Shown here: piece by piece, positions 1 through 7,550 of the stretch
How positions within the stretch are numbered: the stretch's first letter is position 1
Layout: each line of letters starts with the position of its first letter
DNA from: Gammaproteobacteria bacterium UBA2168
GTDB taxonomy: Bacteria; Pseudomonadota; Gammaproteobacteria; Pseudomonadales; Azotimanducaceae
Assembly: GCA_002327525.1 (NCBI GenBank)
Contig: DCWG01000101.1
Coordinates: forward strand, 1,983-21,603
Length of the DNA stretch: 19,621 bases
Direction: 5' to 3'
Program-made: the position numbers and the translations under genes
Notes under the pieces: generated by a model
What the model was told of the DNA's origin: nothing
What the model saw: the letters and a program-made list of their open reading frames with translations, nothing else
The model's database searches: none

Positions 1-1
1 C

Positions 2-1042
2 TTGGGATTGCTCTTGGGATTGCTGTTGGTGCCGGGGGCGGGCAACTGCACGGCTCAGACCAAATCGGTCCCGGATTTGTCCGGTACTTACAACAGCACC
101 ACGCTGACCCCGGTTCAGCGACCGAAGGAATTCGGCGAAAACCTCTACCTCACGGAAGAGGAGGCCACGCGGCTCGCGGAGGAAGAACGAGCGCTCATGG
201 CCAAGGCCAACCAGAAATCGGATCCCAACCGCGCTGCGCCGGAGGCGGGCGGTTCGGCACCGGTGGGCGCACCGGATGACCAGCGTGAAAACCTCGGTGC
301 GGGCAATGTCGGTGGCTACAACTTCTTCTGGATCGATCGTGGTGAGGAGGCCATGCGCGTCGACGGCAAGATCCGTACCTCGGTGCTGACGGATCCTCCC
401 AACGGGCGGTATCCGGCGCGTAGCCTGCAGGGCTCCCAGCGCTGGATGAAGCGCGCGAGGCTATTCCGTCCAAATACGGGAGAAGCCTGGTGGGTGAAAG
501 AGCAGGGCCCGGGCCCTTACGATGGTCCCGAGTCTCTGGCGTTGTCAGAACGCTGCCTGTTGGGATTCAGCATGGGTCCGCCGATGTTTCCGGCGCTGTA
601 CAACAACTACAAGCGCATCATCCAGACGGCGGATCATGTGATGATTCTGGTGGAGATGGTGCACGATGCGCGTGTGGTACGCCTGAATTCGGAACACGCA
701 CCGGCGGACGTACGCAAGTGGATGGGTGACTCCATCGGCTGGTTCGAAGGTGACACGCTGGTCGTGGATACCACCAACTTTCGGGATGGAGACAATGGGC
801 TCGGCGGCTCCGACCAGTTGCATGTCGTCGAACGCTTCCGCCGCATCGACGCAGGCGCTCTCAGTTACAGCTTCACGGTGGAGGACCCCGGCACTTGGAC
901 GCAATCCTGGTCGGGTGATTACGTCTGGCCCGCCACCGACGGCAAGGTGTACGAGTACGCCTGTCACGAGGGAAATTATGCGATGGGCGGGATCCTGCGC
1001 GGTGCCCGGCTGCTGGAGCAGGAAGCGCTCGGCGGCAGCTAG
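2..1042 (+). CDS. Exported protein of unknown function, 5' end cut off by window
   Basis: The frame is open to the window edge. The TTG at position 2 gives a hydrophobic start (GLLLGLLLVPGAG) without the basic residues a signal peptide needs, so the true start is probably just upstream. About 346 residues are visible: a signal-peptide core, then a mature part starting near PDLSGTYNSTT, an acidic helix-like stretch (LTEEEATRLAEEERA), and a conserved-looking C-terminal half with RKWMGDSIGWFEGDTLVVDT and VYEYACHEGNYAM. I recognise this layout from uncharacterised secreted proteins of Proteobacteria and Acidobacteria, but know no function for it. The sequence looks intact, with no stops or frame changes. 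It is convergent with a degraded thioredoxin-like region. No catalytic motif was identified. Confidence 0.75.
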   Translation: MGLLLGLLLVPGAGNCTAQTKSVPDLSGTYNSTTLTPVQRPKEFGENLYLTEEEATRLAEEERALMAKANQKSDPNRAAPEAGGSAPVGAPDDQRENLGAGNVGGYNFFWIDRGEEAMRVDGKIRTSVLTDPPNGRYPARSLQGSQRWMKRARLFRPNTGEAWWVKEQGPGPYDGPESLALSERCLLGFSMGPPMFPALYNNYKRIIQTADHVMILVEMVHDARVVRLNSEHAPADVRKWMGDSIGWFEGDTLVVDTTNFRDGDNGLGGSDQLHVVERFRRIDAGALSYSFTVEDPGTWTQSWSGDYVWPATDGKVYEYACHEGNYAMGGILRGARLLEQEALGGS

Positions 1043-1060
1043 CCGCTCAGTCCCGGGGCC

Positions 1061-1266
1061 TCATCCATTCACTTCCTGGTGTGAGTGGATTCGTCCTTGC
1101 CCGTCCACCGCGAAAAACGCGACGTTGTGCTGGCGCAACCAATCCAGTGCCGGTCGCTCGTCTTGCGGGCTGGCTATAGTGACCAGACTTTCCGCGACGA
1201 TGGCTTGTGGGGCAATGACCGAGACTGCTGTCAGACGTGTGACCGGCCAGCACGGCTACCAGATGT
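1061..1266 (-). pseudogene. Thioredoxin-fold (ScsD/TlpA-like) C-terminal fragment
   Basis: On the minus strand one frame ending in TGA at 1061-1063 reads CWPVTRLTAVSVIAPQAIV, then VTIASPQDERPALDWLRQHN, then VAFFAVDGQGRIHSHQEVNG. This resembles the part of a periplasmic disulfide reductase of the ScsD/TlpA type that runs from the WCPVC-like active site into the fold. A TAG stop lies just upstream of CWP in the same frame, the second active-site cysteine is replaced by threonine, and the frame stops at VNG, where family members continue into a VPT cis-proline segment. I therefore read it as a remnant with no start of its own. It directly follows the TlpA-like pseudogene. The family assignment rests on a short match and is tentative. 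Confidence 0.4.
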
Positions 1267-1703
1267 CTATTGCCACTTCTCGAGCGCTGCCGGCAATCTC
1301 GTTCTGATCGTTTCTGCATCACCTTTCCTGAAGCCCACATGCCGCCAGAGAATCTCACCGTCGGGACCAATGAGAAAAGAAGTCGGCATGCCTGGCAGTT
1401 GGTAGCGACGTGCCGTGTGGCCATCCTTGTGGCTGAGTATGGTGTAGGTAACGGGATACCGGTCGAGAAAGCGCAGACCGTCGGCGACCATGCCATGGAA
1501 GAGACTCACGGTACGGTTCGCACCAGGCCCCCAGAAGTCGAGATAGATCATTTTTCCCCGGTAGTCAGACAGGGAAACTCGCTGCGTTGTGCCGAGGACG
1601 TTGTGCCGAGGACGTGCAGGCTGAATTCCGGTGCTTGTTCGGCGAATGCGCAAGGCATTGCAAACAGTCCGAAGGCGAGCAGCGCCCAGAGGTATCGTTT
1701 CAA
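1267..1703 (-). pseudogene. TlpA/thioredoxin-like exported protein, frameshifted
   Basis: A TTG at 1703 would begin LKRYLWALLAFGLFAMPCAF, a good signal peptide, followed by AEQAPEFSLHVLGTT. The frame is then lost, and the protein resumes in another frame as TQRVSLSDYRGKMIYLDFWG through GMPTSFLIGPDGEILWRHVG to a TAG at 1267. Deleting one copy of a 14-bp tandem repeat at 1587-1614 joins the two halves exactly as HVLGTTQRVSLSDYRG, so the duplication is the breaking event. The family normally has WCxxC after the first strand; here that site reads FWGPGANRT with no cysteine, and the region after it looks shortened. The gene therefore probably lost redox activity before or besides the frameshift. 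Family members reduce or carry disulfides in the periplasm. Confidence 0.75.
1587..1614. repeat. 14-bp tandem duplication (2 copies)
   Basis: TTGTGCCGAGGACG occurs twice back to back (1587-1600 and 1601-1614), and the following T is also shared. Fourteen is not a multiple of three, so the extra copy shifts the reading frame of the minus-strand TlpA-like gene. This looks like a slippage-type duplication. Confidence 0.9.
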
Positions 1704-1902
1704 CCGATGGATCGCGAAGTCATGCGGGCTGGTCGTGGATCGGTTTGCACGGCAACCCTTGTGGACCTTCTAACCTCACCGCCGCTGTCGGTGAAGCTAC
1801 GAAGACACGACTTTTTGCCGGATCCGGCGTGAATCTGCAACGTTGGAGTTACTTTGGGCTGCGTCGTCTGCGTGGTATGAGCGTGTTCAGAGTTCCGCAG
1901 AC

Positions 1903-2868
1903 TCACGTTCGCTCGATCATCGATGCCCAGACCTTGTCGCTGAAATCGAGATCGTAAGCGTCCACCGGAGATTCCCGTACAGCGCGGTCGAGGGCGACCG
2001 CGTCCGGGCCTACGAGAACGCGCCACTCATCGGCCTTCACACCATCGAGAATGACGGTAGCAGCCTCGTCGGGTGTCAAGCCGCCTTTGTCGTACTCGTC
2101 AAAGCGCGCCTGGAGTTGCTGGCGAATGTCGTCGGAGCTGGCGCGTTCGTCGATTTCGACCCAACCACCCTTGGACCAGACACCGCGACTGGTTTCTATC
2201 TCTTCGTCGGTCAGATCCTGGGGAGGCTTTTGACCAAGAATTCGCCCCGTGTTCTTGGCGATCTGAGTACCGACGTATCCTGGCATCACGACGCTTGCCT
2301 TCAGATGCGGTGCGTTGAATCTGAAATCGTTAATCAGTGCCTCCGTGAATCCCTTCACCGCGAACTTGGCGGCACTATAGGCCGTGTGAGGAACGTTGCC
2401 TCCGAGGGAGGCCCTGAATCCGTTGACGCTGCTGGTGTTGACGACATGGCCCTGCTCACTGTTTAACAGCAGGGGCAAGAAAGCCCGCGTCATGAGATAC
2501 ACGCCGTTCCAGCAGATGTTGAACGTACGCTCCCACTCCTCCCGGCTCGAGTTGACGAAGCTCCCGCCGCCGCCGATGCCTGCGTTGTTGAACAGCAGGT
2601 TGATGTGATCACAGCCGTGCTCGGACTGAAGCGCCTCACGAAAGCCATTGATCTGGTCTTCGTCCGCAACGTCGCATACGTGCGTGGAGATCCTGATACC
2701 CTGTGGCGCCTCGGACGAACATATCTGAAGGGTTTGCGCGAGGTTTTCCTCGATGATGTCGCAGGTAGCGACGTGACAACCCTGTGCGATGAGCTGACGA
2801 GCCAGCGCGCGGCCCATACCGGTTCCGCCGCCGGTGATCACCGCGATCTTGCCGCTGAAATCCTGCAT
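1903..2868 (-). CDS. Short-chain dehydrogenase/reductase (SDR) oxidoreductase
   Basis: The 321-residue protein has the classical SDR layout: cofactor loop TGGGTGMG at about residues 12-19, an aspartate after strand 2 (CDII, residue 37) that suggests NAD preference, NNAG at 94-97, an active-site serine in NTSSVNG near 146, and YSAAK (Tyr164, Lys168). The C-terminal tail beyond residue 210 is longer than in minimal SDRs. The ATG at 2868 is chosen because an AAAGG ribosome site lies just before it; an upstream in-frame extension of 25 residues has no comparable site. The substrate cannot be told from sequence. It is divergent from a broken medium-chain dehydrogenase with a 140-bp gap and lies near two enoyl-CoA hydratase paralogues, so fatty acid, terpenoid or steroid-type oxidation is possible. 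Confidence 0.9.
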   Translation of the reverse strand: MQDFSGKIAVITGGGTGMGRALARQLIAQGCHVATCDIIEENLAQTLQICSSEAPQGIRISTHVCDVADEDQINGFREALQSEHGCDHINLLFNNAGIGGGGSFVNSSREEWERTFNICWNGVYLMTRAFLPLLLNSEQGHVVNTSSVNGFRASLGGNVPHTAYSAAKFAVKGFTEALINDFRFNAPHLKASVVMPGYVGTQIAKNTGRILGQKPPQDLTDEEIETSRGVWSKGGWVEIDERASSDDIRQQLQARFDEYDKGGLTPDEAATVILDGVKADEWRVLVGPDAVALDRAVRESPVDAYDLDFSDKVWASMIERT

Positions 2869-3008
2869 TTGATTACCTTTGATGAATTGGCCTGGATAAC
2901 ACATAAAAAAGATTAACCGAACCCGGCGCCATTTCCTCGCCAATTCTCTGTAGATGCAGACTCATCGGCCGTGGCGCTGTCGGTGGTATCTTGCCTGCCA
3001 CGGCCAGC

Positions 3009-4000
3009 ATGAAGGCGATTACCTACCATCGCTATGGTTCTCCTGACGTTCTGGAGATCAGAGACGTTCCTGCGCCGTTGCCCGGTGACGATGAGATCCT
3101 GATTCGCGTACGTGCCGCGGAAGCCACTAAGTCGGATTGCGAACTACGCAGCCTCAAATACTCGGTGAAGCGGTTCTGGTTACCGCTGCGCCTGGCCGTC
3201 GGCGTCATGAAGCCAAGGCGCCAGATACTTGGCGGCTATTTTGCCGGTGAGATCGCGGTGGTCGGTCGCCGGGTCGTGAATCATACGGTTGGCGAGCGGG
3301 TATTCGGCACCTCACGCCTGCGCCTGGGTGATTACGCGCAATACCTGGTCCTGCCTGCGAACTTCACCGTCGTACCAATGCCGGTGAACATGGACTTTTC
3401 CGATGCGGCCGCTGTGTCTCTCGGCGGGCTCAATGCGTTGCATTTCATGCGCCTGGCGGGCTTGCGCGAGGGCGAGAAAGTGTTGATCAACGGCGGCGAC
3501 AGCATCGGCGCCTGGGCCGTGCAGATTGCGCAGGCACTGGGGGCCGAAGTCACCGTGGTCGATAGCGCGCTGAAGGAAGCATTCGCCAGAAGGCTCGGAG
3601 CAGATCATTTCATCGACTATCAGAAGCAGCGGTTCGCCGATCAGCGAGGCGTTTTCGATGTGATGTTCGACATGATGGCCGGCAGTGACTATGCCGACTG
3701 CTTGAGCGTTCTTAAGCCGGATGGCCGTTACCTGGCCGGGAATCCGCGGCTGGCGCTCATGCTGCGCTCAATCATTACCAATTGATTCACACCCACAACG
3801 GTGTGATTGCCCGTGAGACGAAGAAGGAACTGCTGACGCTGAAGGACATGACAGAAGTGGGCCAACTCACCTTAATCGTCGACCGGGTCTACCCGATGAG
3901 CGACGCGGCCCAGGCACACGGACGGGTGGAGACAGAACAACGCACTGGAGCGATCGTGCTTGCAATCACGGAACAGGAGCAAGGGGATCAGTCGACCTGA
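3009..4000 (+). pseudogene. Zinc-independent alcohol dehydrogenase/quinone reductase (MDR), disrupted
   Basis: From ATG 3009 the protein reads as a medium-chain reductase: GroES-like part MKAITYHRYGSPDVLEIRDV, hinge GGYFAGEI and VGERVFG, a nucleotide fold at ILINGGDSIGAWAVQIAQAL-type sequence (about residues 160-176), then FIDYQKQRF. It stops at a TGA at 3783-3785 after RSIITN. Just beyond the stop the same frame resembles the expected continuation (FTPTTV), and after a frame change it resumes as VIARETKKELLTLKDM through RVETEQRTGAIVLAI to TGA 3998-4000. Both parts fit one family member of about 330 residues with a stop and a frameshift between about 3783 and 3815. A TTG six codons upstream is an alternative start. 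Sequencing error at one site cannot be excluded, but two lesions are needed. Confidence 0.8.
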
Positions 4001-4017
4001 TCCCCATCTGCGTTTTT
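3983..4017 (+). terminator. Intrinsic terminator after the MDR gene
   Basis: A perfect 9-bp stem GGGGATCAG / CTGATCCCC (3983-3991 and 3997-4005) with loop TCGAC is followed after 7 nt by TTTTT (4013-4017). The stop codon of the second MDR fragment (3998-4000) lies inside the stem. It faces the convergent enoyl-CoA hydratase operon, whose last stop is at 4020. Confidence 0.7.
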
Positions 4018-4019
4018 CG

Positions 4020-4769
4020 CTAGCGTCCCTTGAACTCAGGGGTGCGTTTTTCCCGAAACGCCCGGCCGCCCTCGGCACCGTCCTCGCTGTTGCGCACATT
4101 GAGCAGGCGTTCGCGGGAGATGGCGCCGGCTTCCGCCGGACTCTTCGGCATGGTCGCCTGCGAGAAGTGCTTGATGGTGGTCACCACCAGGGGAGCGGAG
4201 TTGGCGAGGATTGTGGCCCACTTCATCGCTTCTTCGAGCTCCGTGCCTTTCGCCACGACCTTGTTCACCATGCCGGCCTGCAGCGCGCGTTCGGCCGGAA
4301 AGTCTTCGCCGAGCAGCATGAACTCCATGGCGACCTTGTGCGGGATGCGGGCCACGGAGCTCGCGATCAGCCCGCCGGTGAACCCCAGTTGCGCTTCTGG
4401 ATACTTGAACACGGTGGTCTCCGAGGCGATCACCATGTCGCACATCTGAACGATGACGTAAGCGCCGCCAATGCACCAGCCGTGCACGGCGGCGATCACG
4501 GGCTTGTCGAGCTGCACGCCGATGCTGGGTACGCCCATCCACATTTCCCTCGGCGCATCGGTGACATCGGCGCCGACGGAGAAGGCGCGATCACCGGCGG
4601 CATGCAGCACCGCCACGCGGTCATCGCTCTCGGCATAGCGTGTGAATGCGTCATGCAGGCCGAGAATCACCGCGTCGTTCATCGCGTTCATCTTCTCGGC
4701 GCGATTGATGGTGATCGTCGCGATTCGGTCCTCGGATGACTCGGAGGAATATGTGACGATGTCGCTCAT
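4020..4769 (-). CDS. Enoyl-CoA hydratase/isomerase family protein (second of pair)
   Basis: The 249-residue protein has crotonase-fold hallmarks: FSVGADV (63-69) and HGWCIGGA (96-103) supply the two oxyanion-hole regions, and KYPEAQLGF (about 122-130) carries the glutamate that corresponds to the second catalytic Glu of rat mitochondrial enoyl-CoA hydratase. The first catalytic Glu position (in GGxxE) is Val here, so an isomerase or atypical hydratase activity is as likely as classical hydration. The ATG at 4769 overlaps the stop of the upstream paralogue (ATGA), showing translational coupling; an in-frame start five codons earlier is less likely. It probably acts on a CoA thioester in the cytoplasm together with its partner. 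Confidence 0.88.
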   Translation of the reverse strand: MSDIVTYSSESSEDRIATITINRAEKMNAMNDAVILGLHDAFTRYAESDDRVAVLHAAGDRAFSVGADVTDAPREMWMGVPSIGVQLDKPVIAAVHGWCIGGAYVIVQMCDMVIASETTVFKYPEAQLGFTGGLIASSVARIPHKVAMEFMLLGEDFPAERALQAGMVNKVVAKGTELEEAMKWATILANSAPLVVTTIKHFSQATMPKSPAEAGAISRERLLNVRNSEDGAEGGRAFREKRTPEFKGR

Positions 4770-5620
4770 GCGGAGCCCAACCACTCGTTGAATTTCGCAT
4801 CGCGCTTTTCGTGAAAGGCGGTAACCCCCTCACGGGCGTCGGGATGGTGATCGGAGATCGCAGTCTTCGCCGCGATCTCGTCGAGCGCCTGATCCCAGGT
4901 CAGTTCCGCCGCGTTGTACACGGATCGTTTGAGCAGTCGCATGGAGACCTGGGGACCGTTGGCGAGCTCGGTGGCCATATCCATGGCGGCGCGCTCTAGA
5001 TTTTCGGCCGGCACCACCTCACTCACGAGTCCGAGTTCCAGCGCCTCGTCCGCGGTAACGATTTTCTTGCGCATCAGAAAGTCCAATGTCTTCGGCAACC
5101 CCATCATTTGCAGTAGCAGGTACTGGCCGCCCTCGTCGGGTAGCAGTCCGAAGCGCAGCGTTGCACTACCCATGCGCGCGGTGTCGGCCGCGATACGGAA
5201 ATCGCAGGACAGGGCGAGCGAGAATCCGGTCTGAATGGCGATGCCGTTGATGGCGGCGATAGAGAGTTTGTCGAGCGTGCGCACAGCCGTGTTGAGGCGT
5301 TGCGAAATGATGCGCAACCCGTTGTAGGTTCCGATGCCGGAGTCGTGGCCGGGTGCTATACCCGGAACCAGCGGTGTACCGCCGAGCTTCGCGCCCTGGT
5401 ATGCCTTGAGATCGTCCCCCGCGCAGAATGCACGTCCAGTGCCGGTAAAAACCAGCACTCGCACGGCGTTGTCCATTTGCGCCTGGGTGACTGCCTCGAT
5501 GAGGTCGCGCTTGATGGCCGTGGTCATGCCGTTGAGCCGCTCTGGTGTGCTGAACTGAAACCAGGCAATGCCATCATCGCGCAATTCGAGGTTGAAACCG
5601 GTAAAAGATCCAGTGTCCAT
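4766..5620 (-). CDS. Enoyl-CoA hydratase/isomerase family protein (first of pair)
   Basis: The 284-residue crotonase-fold protein starts at ATG 5620 behind a strong AAGGGGG ribosome site. FCAGDDL (65-71) and NGIAIQTGFSLALSCDF (125-141) match the oxyanion-hole elements. Both glutamates used by classical enoyl-CoA hydratase are absent: Ser occupies the first position (TGFS) and Thr the second (GSATLRFG), although PDEGG follows at 161-165. The charged-to-small changes suggest an isomerase, thioesterase-like or other crotonase reaction rather than hydration of 2-enoyl-CoA. Its stop overlaps the start of the next gene by 4 nt, so the two are made together and may form a hetero-oligomer. Confidence 0.88.
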   Translation of the reverse strand: MDTGSFTGFNLELRDDGIAWFQFSTPERLNGMTTAIKRDLIEAVTQAQMDNAVRVLVFTGTGRAFCAGDDLKAYQGAKLGGTPLVPGIAPGHDSGIGTYNGLRIISQRLNTAVRTLDKLSIAAINGIAIQTGFSLALSCDFRIAADTARMGSATLRFGLLPDEGGQYLLLQMMGLPKTLDFLMRKKIVTADEALELGLVSEVVPAENLERAAMDMATELANGPQVSMRLLKRSVYNAAELTWDQALDEIAAKTAISDHHPDAREGVTAFHEKRDAKFNEWLGSA

Positions 5621-5713
5621 GTCTTTCCCCCTTATATGTGCACGTTTATCTTAAGTCCCCTCAAGCATCCGCGATAGGGCGTGATGCACGGCCCTATGAG
5701 TGGAGCATGTGCG

Positions 5714-6214
5714 ATGAATGCATGGTGGCGGATCATGTTGGTGATCTGGTTGGCGAGTATCGGGGCGGCGGCGGCCGATGATCGGAGGGCTGTGTATGGA
5801 CGCTGGGCGAGCGAGGGCTCGATAATCGAGGTGAGTGACGCCGCCGGGACGTTGAGCGCTCGCGTCATTGCACTCAAGGATCCGGGCTATCTCGAGGGGG
5901 AAGAATATGGTCCCGTCGGAACACCGAGGCGCGATGATCTCAATCCTGCGAAGGCCTTGCGCACGCGTGCCATCCTCGGCATGGAACTGCTCACCGACTA
6001 CGAGTGGGGCGATGACCAGTGGCAGGGCCGAATCTACGACCCGGAATCCGGCAAAACCTACTCTTCGAAAATGTGGCGTGAAGGCAGCGAACTGCACATG
6101 CGCGGCTACATTGGCTTTTCGTTGTTGGGGCGTACGGCGGTGTTTCTGCCGGTTGCGAGCTGCGCTGCGAACATACCGCTCATGCTCGAGAATGCGGAGC
6201 TGACGGGGTGCTAG
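5714..6214 (+). CDS. DUF2147 family exported protein
   Basis: ATG 5714 begins MNAWWRIMLVIWLASIGAAAA, a clear signal peptide, preceded by a TGGAG-like ribosome site; start codons up to 11 codons upstream are in frame but give a poorer signal. The mature protein shows the DUF2147 pattern: VYGRWASEG near residue 28, an alternating strand region with LKDPGYL, DDLNPAKALRTR (74-85), WQGRIYDPESGKTY (103-116) and LHMRGYIGFSLLGRT (127-141). Members are small secreted beta-rich proteins of unknown biochemical function. The stop at 6214 is followed closely by the remains of a TonB-dependent receptor. At 166 residues it is slightly longer than usual because of a cysteine-bearing tail. Confidence 0.85.
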   Translation: MNAWWRIMLVIWLASIGAAAADDRRAVYGRWASEGSIIEVSDAAGTLSARVIALKDPGYLEGEEYGPVGTPRRDDLNPAKALRTRAILGMELLTDYEWGDDQWQGRIYDPESGKTYSSKMWREGSELHMRGYIGFSLLGRTAVFLPVASCAANIPLMLENAELTGC

Positions 6215-6246
6215 GAGAATGCAGGATAGAAGCGAGAATCGTCTAT

Positions 6247-6832
6247 GTGTTGAAGGCTATTGCGTTGTTTTGCGCGCTGCCGCCTGGCCGGGCTTATGCA
6301 CACCACACAGGGAGCATCTGGTCGAGGAAATCATCGTCTAGGGGCGCTCGGAAAGCCAGAAGGGCATGCCCGTCAAACCGGCGGTGGGTGAGCGCCGGAT
6401 CGGTGCGGTTCGGGGAGGACTTTCTACTCGCTGCGGTGGAACTCACCAGCAACGACGTACCCTGGGAGCTGCCGGTCGAGGTGGAGAAGATCAATGCGCT
6501 CGTGAAGTATTCGAGCCACCTGGGCGACGCGGACGCGCGCGTCATCCTTACGTTCTACGACAACACTTGGAATGCCACCGACCAGCTGTCGGACCGGCTG
6601 GTGTCGTTGGGACAGCTCGACAGGTTCGGCGGTGGTGAATGCCAACGTTGGTTACGAGTTCGAGCATTGGGAATTCAGGTTGGAGATTCTGAATCTGTTC
6701 AATTCCGAGGACGATGACATCGCCTATTTTTTTGAATCGAGGTTGCCAGGTGAAATGAGTGCGGCGCAAGACGTGTACTTCCACCCGGTGATACAGCGCA
6801 GTGTCCGGTTGAGTGCGCGGTACAAATTCTGA
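6247..6832 (+). pseudogene. TonB-dependent outer-membrane receptor, collapsed remnant
   Basis: Four pieces of one receptor family appear in the correct order. A GTG at 6247 starts LKAIALFCALPPGRAYA, a signal peptide. After a one-base frame change EHLVEEIIV then a TAG (6339-6341) then GRSESQKGMPV matches the beginning of a plug domain, where an arginine is expected at the stop. FGEDFLLAAVELTSNDVPW and YDNTWNATDQ (about 6412-6630) match mid-barrel strands. After a second frame change NANVGYEFEHWEFRLEILNL through PVIQRSVRLSARYKF, ending at 6832, is a typical last-strand C terminus with terminal Phe. The whole takes under 600 bp, whereas intact receptors need about 2 kb or more, so most of plug and barrel is deleted. 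The lost substrate is unknown. Confidence 0.8.
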
Positions 6833-6841
6833 GCCCTGTCC

Positions 6842-7528
6842 TCAGCCCATGATGGAGTGCCAGGTCTCGAGGTCTTTGATGTTGAGGTAGACGTTTTGCG
6901 TCTTGCATTCACCCATGGTGGCGTTGGGTACACTCGAGTAGTTGTGCCCGGGTAGCAACAGGGTATCGTCCGGCAGACCTTTGAGTTTCTGTAGGCTGTG
7001 GTACATCTCCTCGGTATCCGAGCCCGCCAGGTCCACACGGCCGCAGCCGTCGATGAACAGCGTATCGCCCGACACCAGCGTATTTCTGATTTTGAAACAC
7101 TGAGAACCCGGCGTGTGCCCTGGTGTGTGCAGAAATTCTACTTCGATCTCTCCGATGGAGAGCTTGTCACCAGACGCCACCTTGACAAGGTCCGAGTCGG
7201 ATAAGCCACTCACCTTCCTGACACCGTCCGCCTCATGCTGGTGCGTGTAGGCCTTCACGGGATTGACGCTCATGAGATCAGCGAGCCCGGCGATGTTGTT
7301 GCTCGCGATGTCGCCGCCGATGTGATCGGGGTGGTAGTGCGTCACGAGCGCCGCAGTCAGCTTGTAGCCCTGTTCGTTGATGTGGTTCACCAGACCTTCC
7401 ACGTCCCAGGCCGGGTCCACGACCGCCACCTCGCGAGTGGTGCGAGATCCGACGATGTACGTGAAGTTCTGCATGGGTCCGATCGGTATCTGCTCGACGA
7501 TCAGCTCCGGTTCCTGCTCGTAGGTCAT
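6842..7528 (-). CDS. Metallo-beta-lactamase-fold hydrolase (glyoxalase II / persulfide dioxygenase-like)
   Basis: The 228-residue protein carries the complete metal site: THYHPDH (His64, His66, Asp68, His69), HTPGH (His138), SGDTLF (Asp155) and PGHNY (His195). The GCGRVDLAGSD segment (161-171) resembles the CGR-x-D stretch of glyoxalase II and ETHE1-type persulfide dioxygenases, so a hydrolytic or sulfur-oxidising role on a small thiol adduct is plausible; sequence alone does not decide. No signal peptide is present, so it is cytoplasmic. ATG 7528 has a GAGGAAA ribosome site. It lies 22 nt downstream of the acylase gene on the same strand and may be co-transcribed with it. Confidence 0.88.
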   Translation of the reverse strand: MTYEQEPELIVEQIPIGPMQNFTYIVGSRTTREVAVVDPAWDVEGLVNHINEQGYKLTAALVTHYHPDHIGGDIASNNIAGLADLMSVNPVKAYTHQHEADGVRKVSGLSDSDLVKVASGDKLSIGEIEVEFLHTPGHTPGSQCFKIRNTLVSGDTLFIDGCGRVDLAGSDTEEMYHSLQKLKGLPDDTLLLPGHNYSSVPNATMGECKTQNVYLNIKDLETWHSIMG

Positions 7529-7550
7529 GGTGTTTCCTCGTGTTCTCGCC

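Noticed and set aside
1817..1828. 12-bp palindrome GCCGGATCCGGC next to a run of T/A, considered as a terminator for the SDR gene
   Set aside because: On the minus strand the palindrome is followed by A residues, not T, and it leaves no loop, so it does not fit an intrinsic terminator.
3960..4739. Long plus-strand open frame of 259 codons opposite the second crotonase gene
   Set aside because: It is His/Gly/Asp-rich with no recognisable motif and mirrors a well-supported crotonase gene; high GC makes such shadow frames common.
6828..6845. CTGAG/CTCAG hairpin between the receptor remnant and the MBL hydrolase gene
   Set aside because: The stem is only 5 bp and no T-tract follows on either strand.
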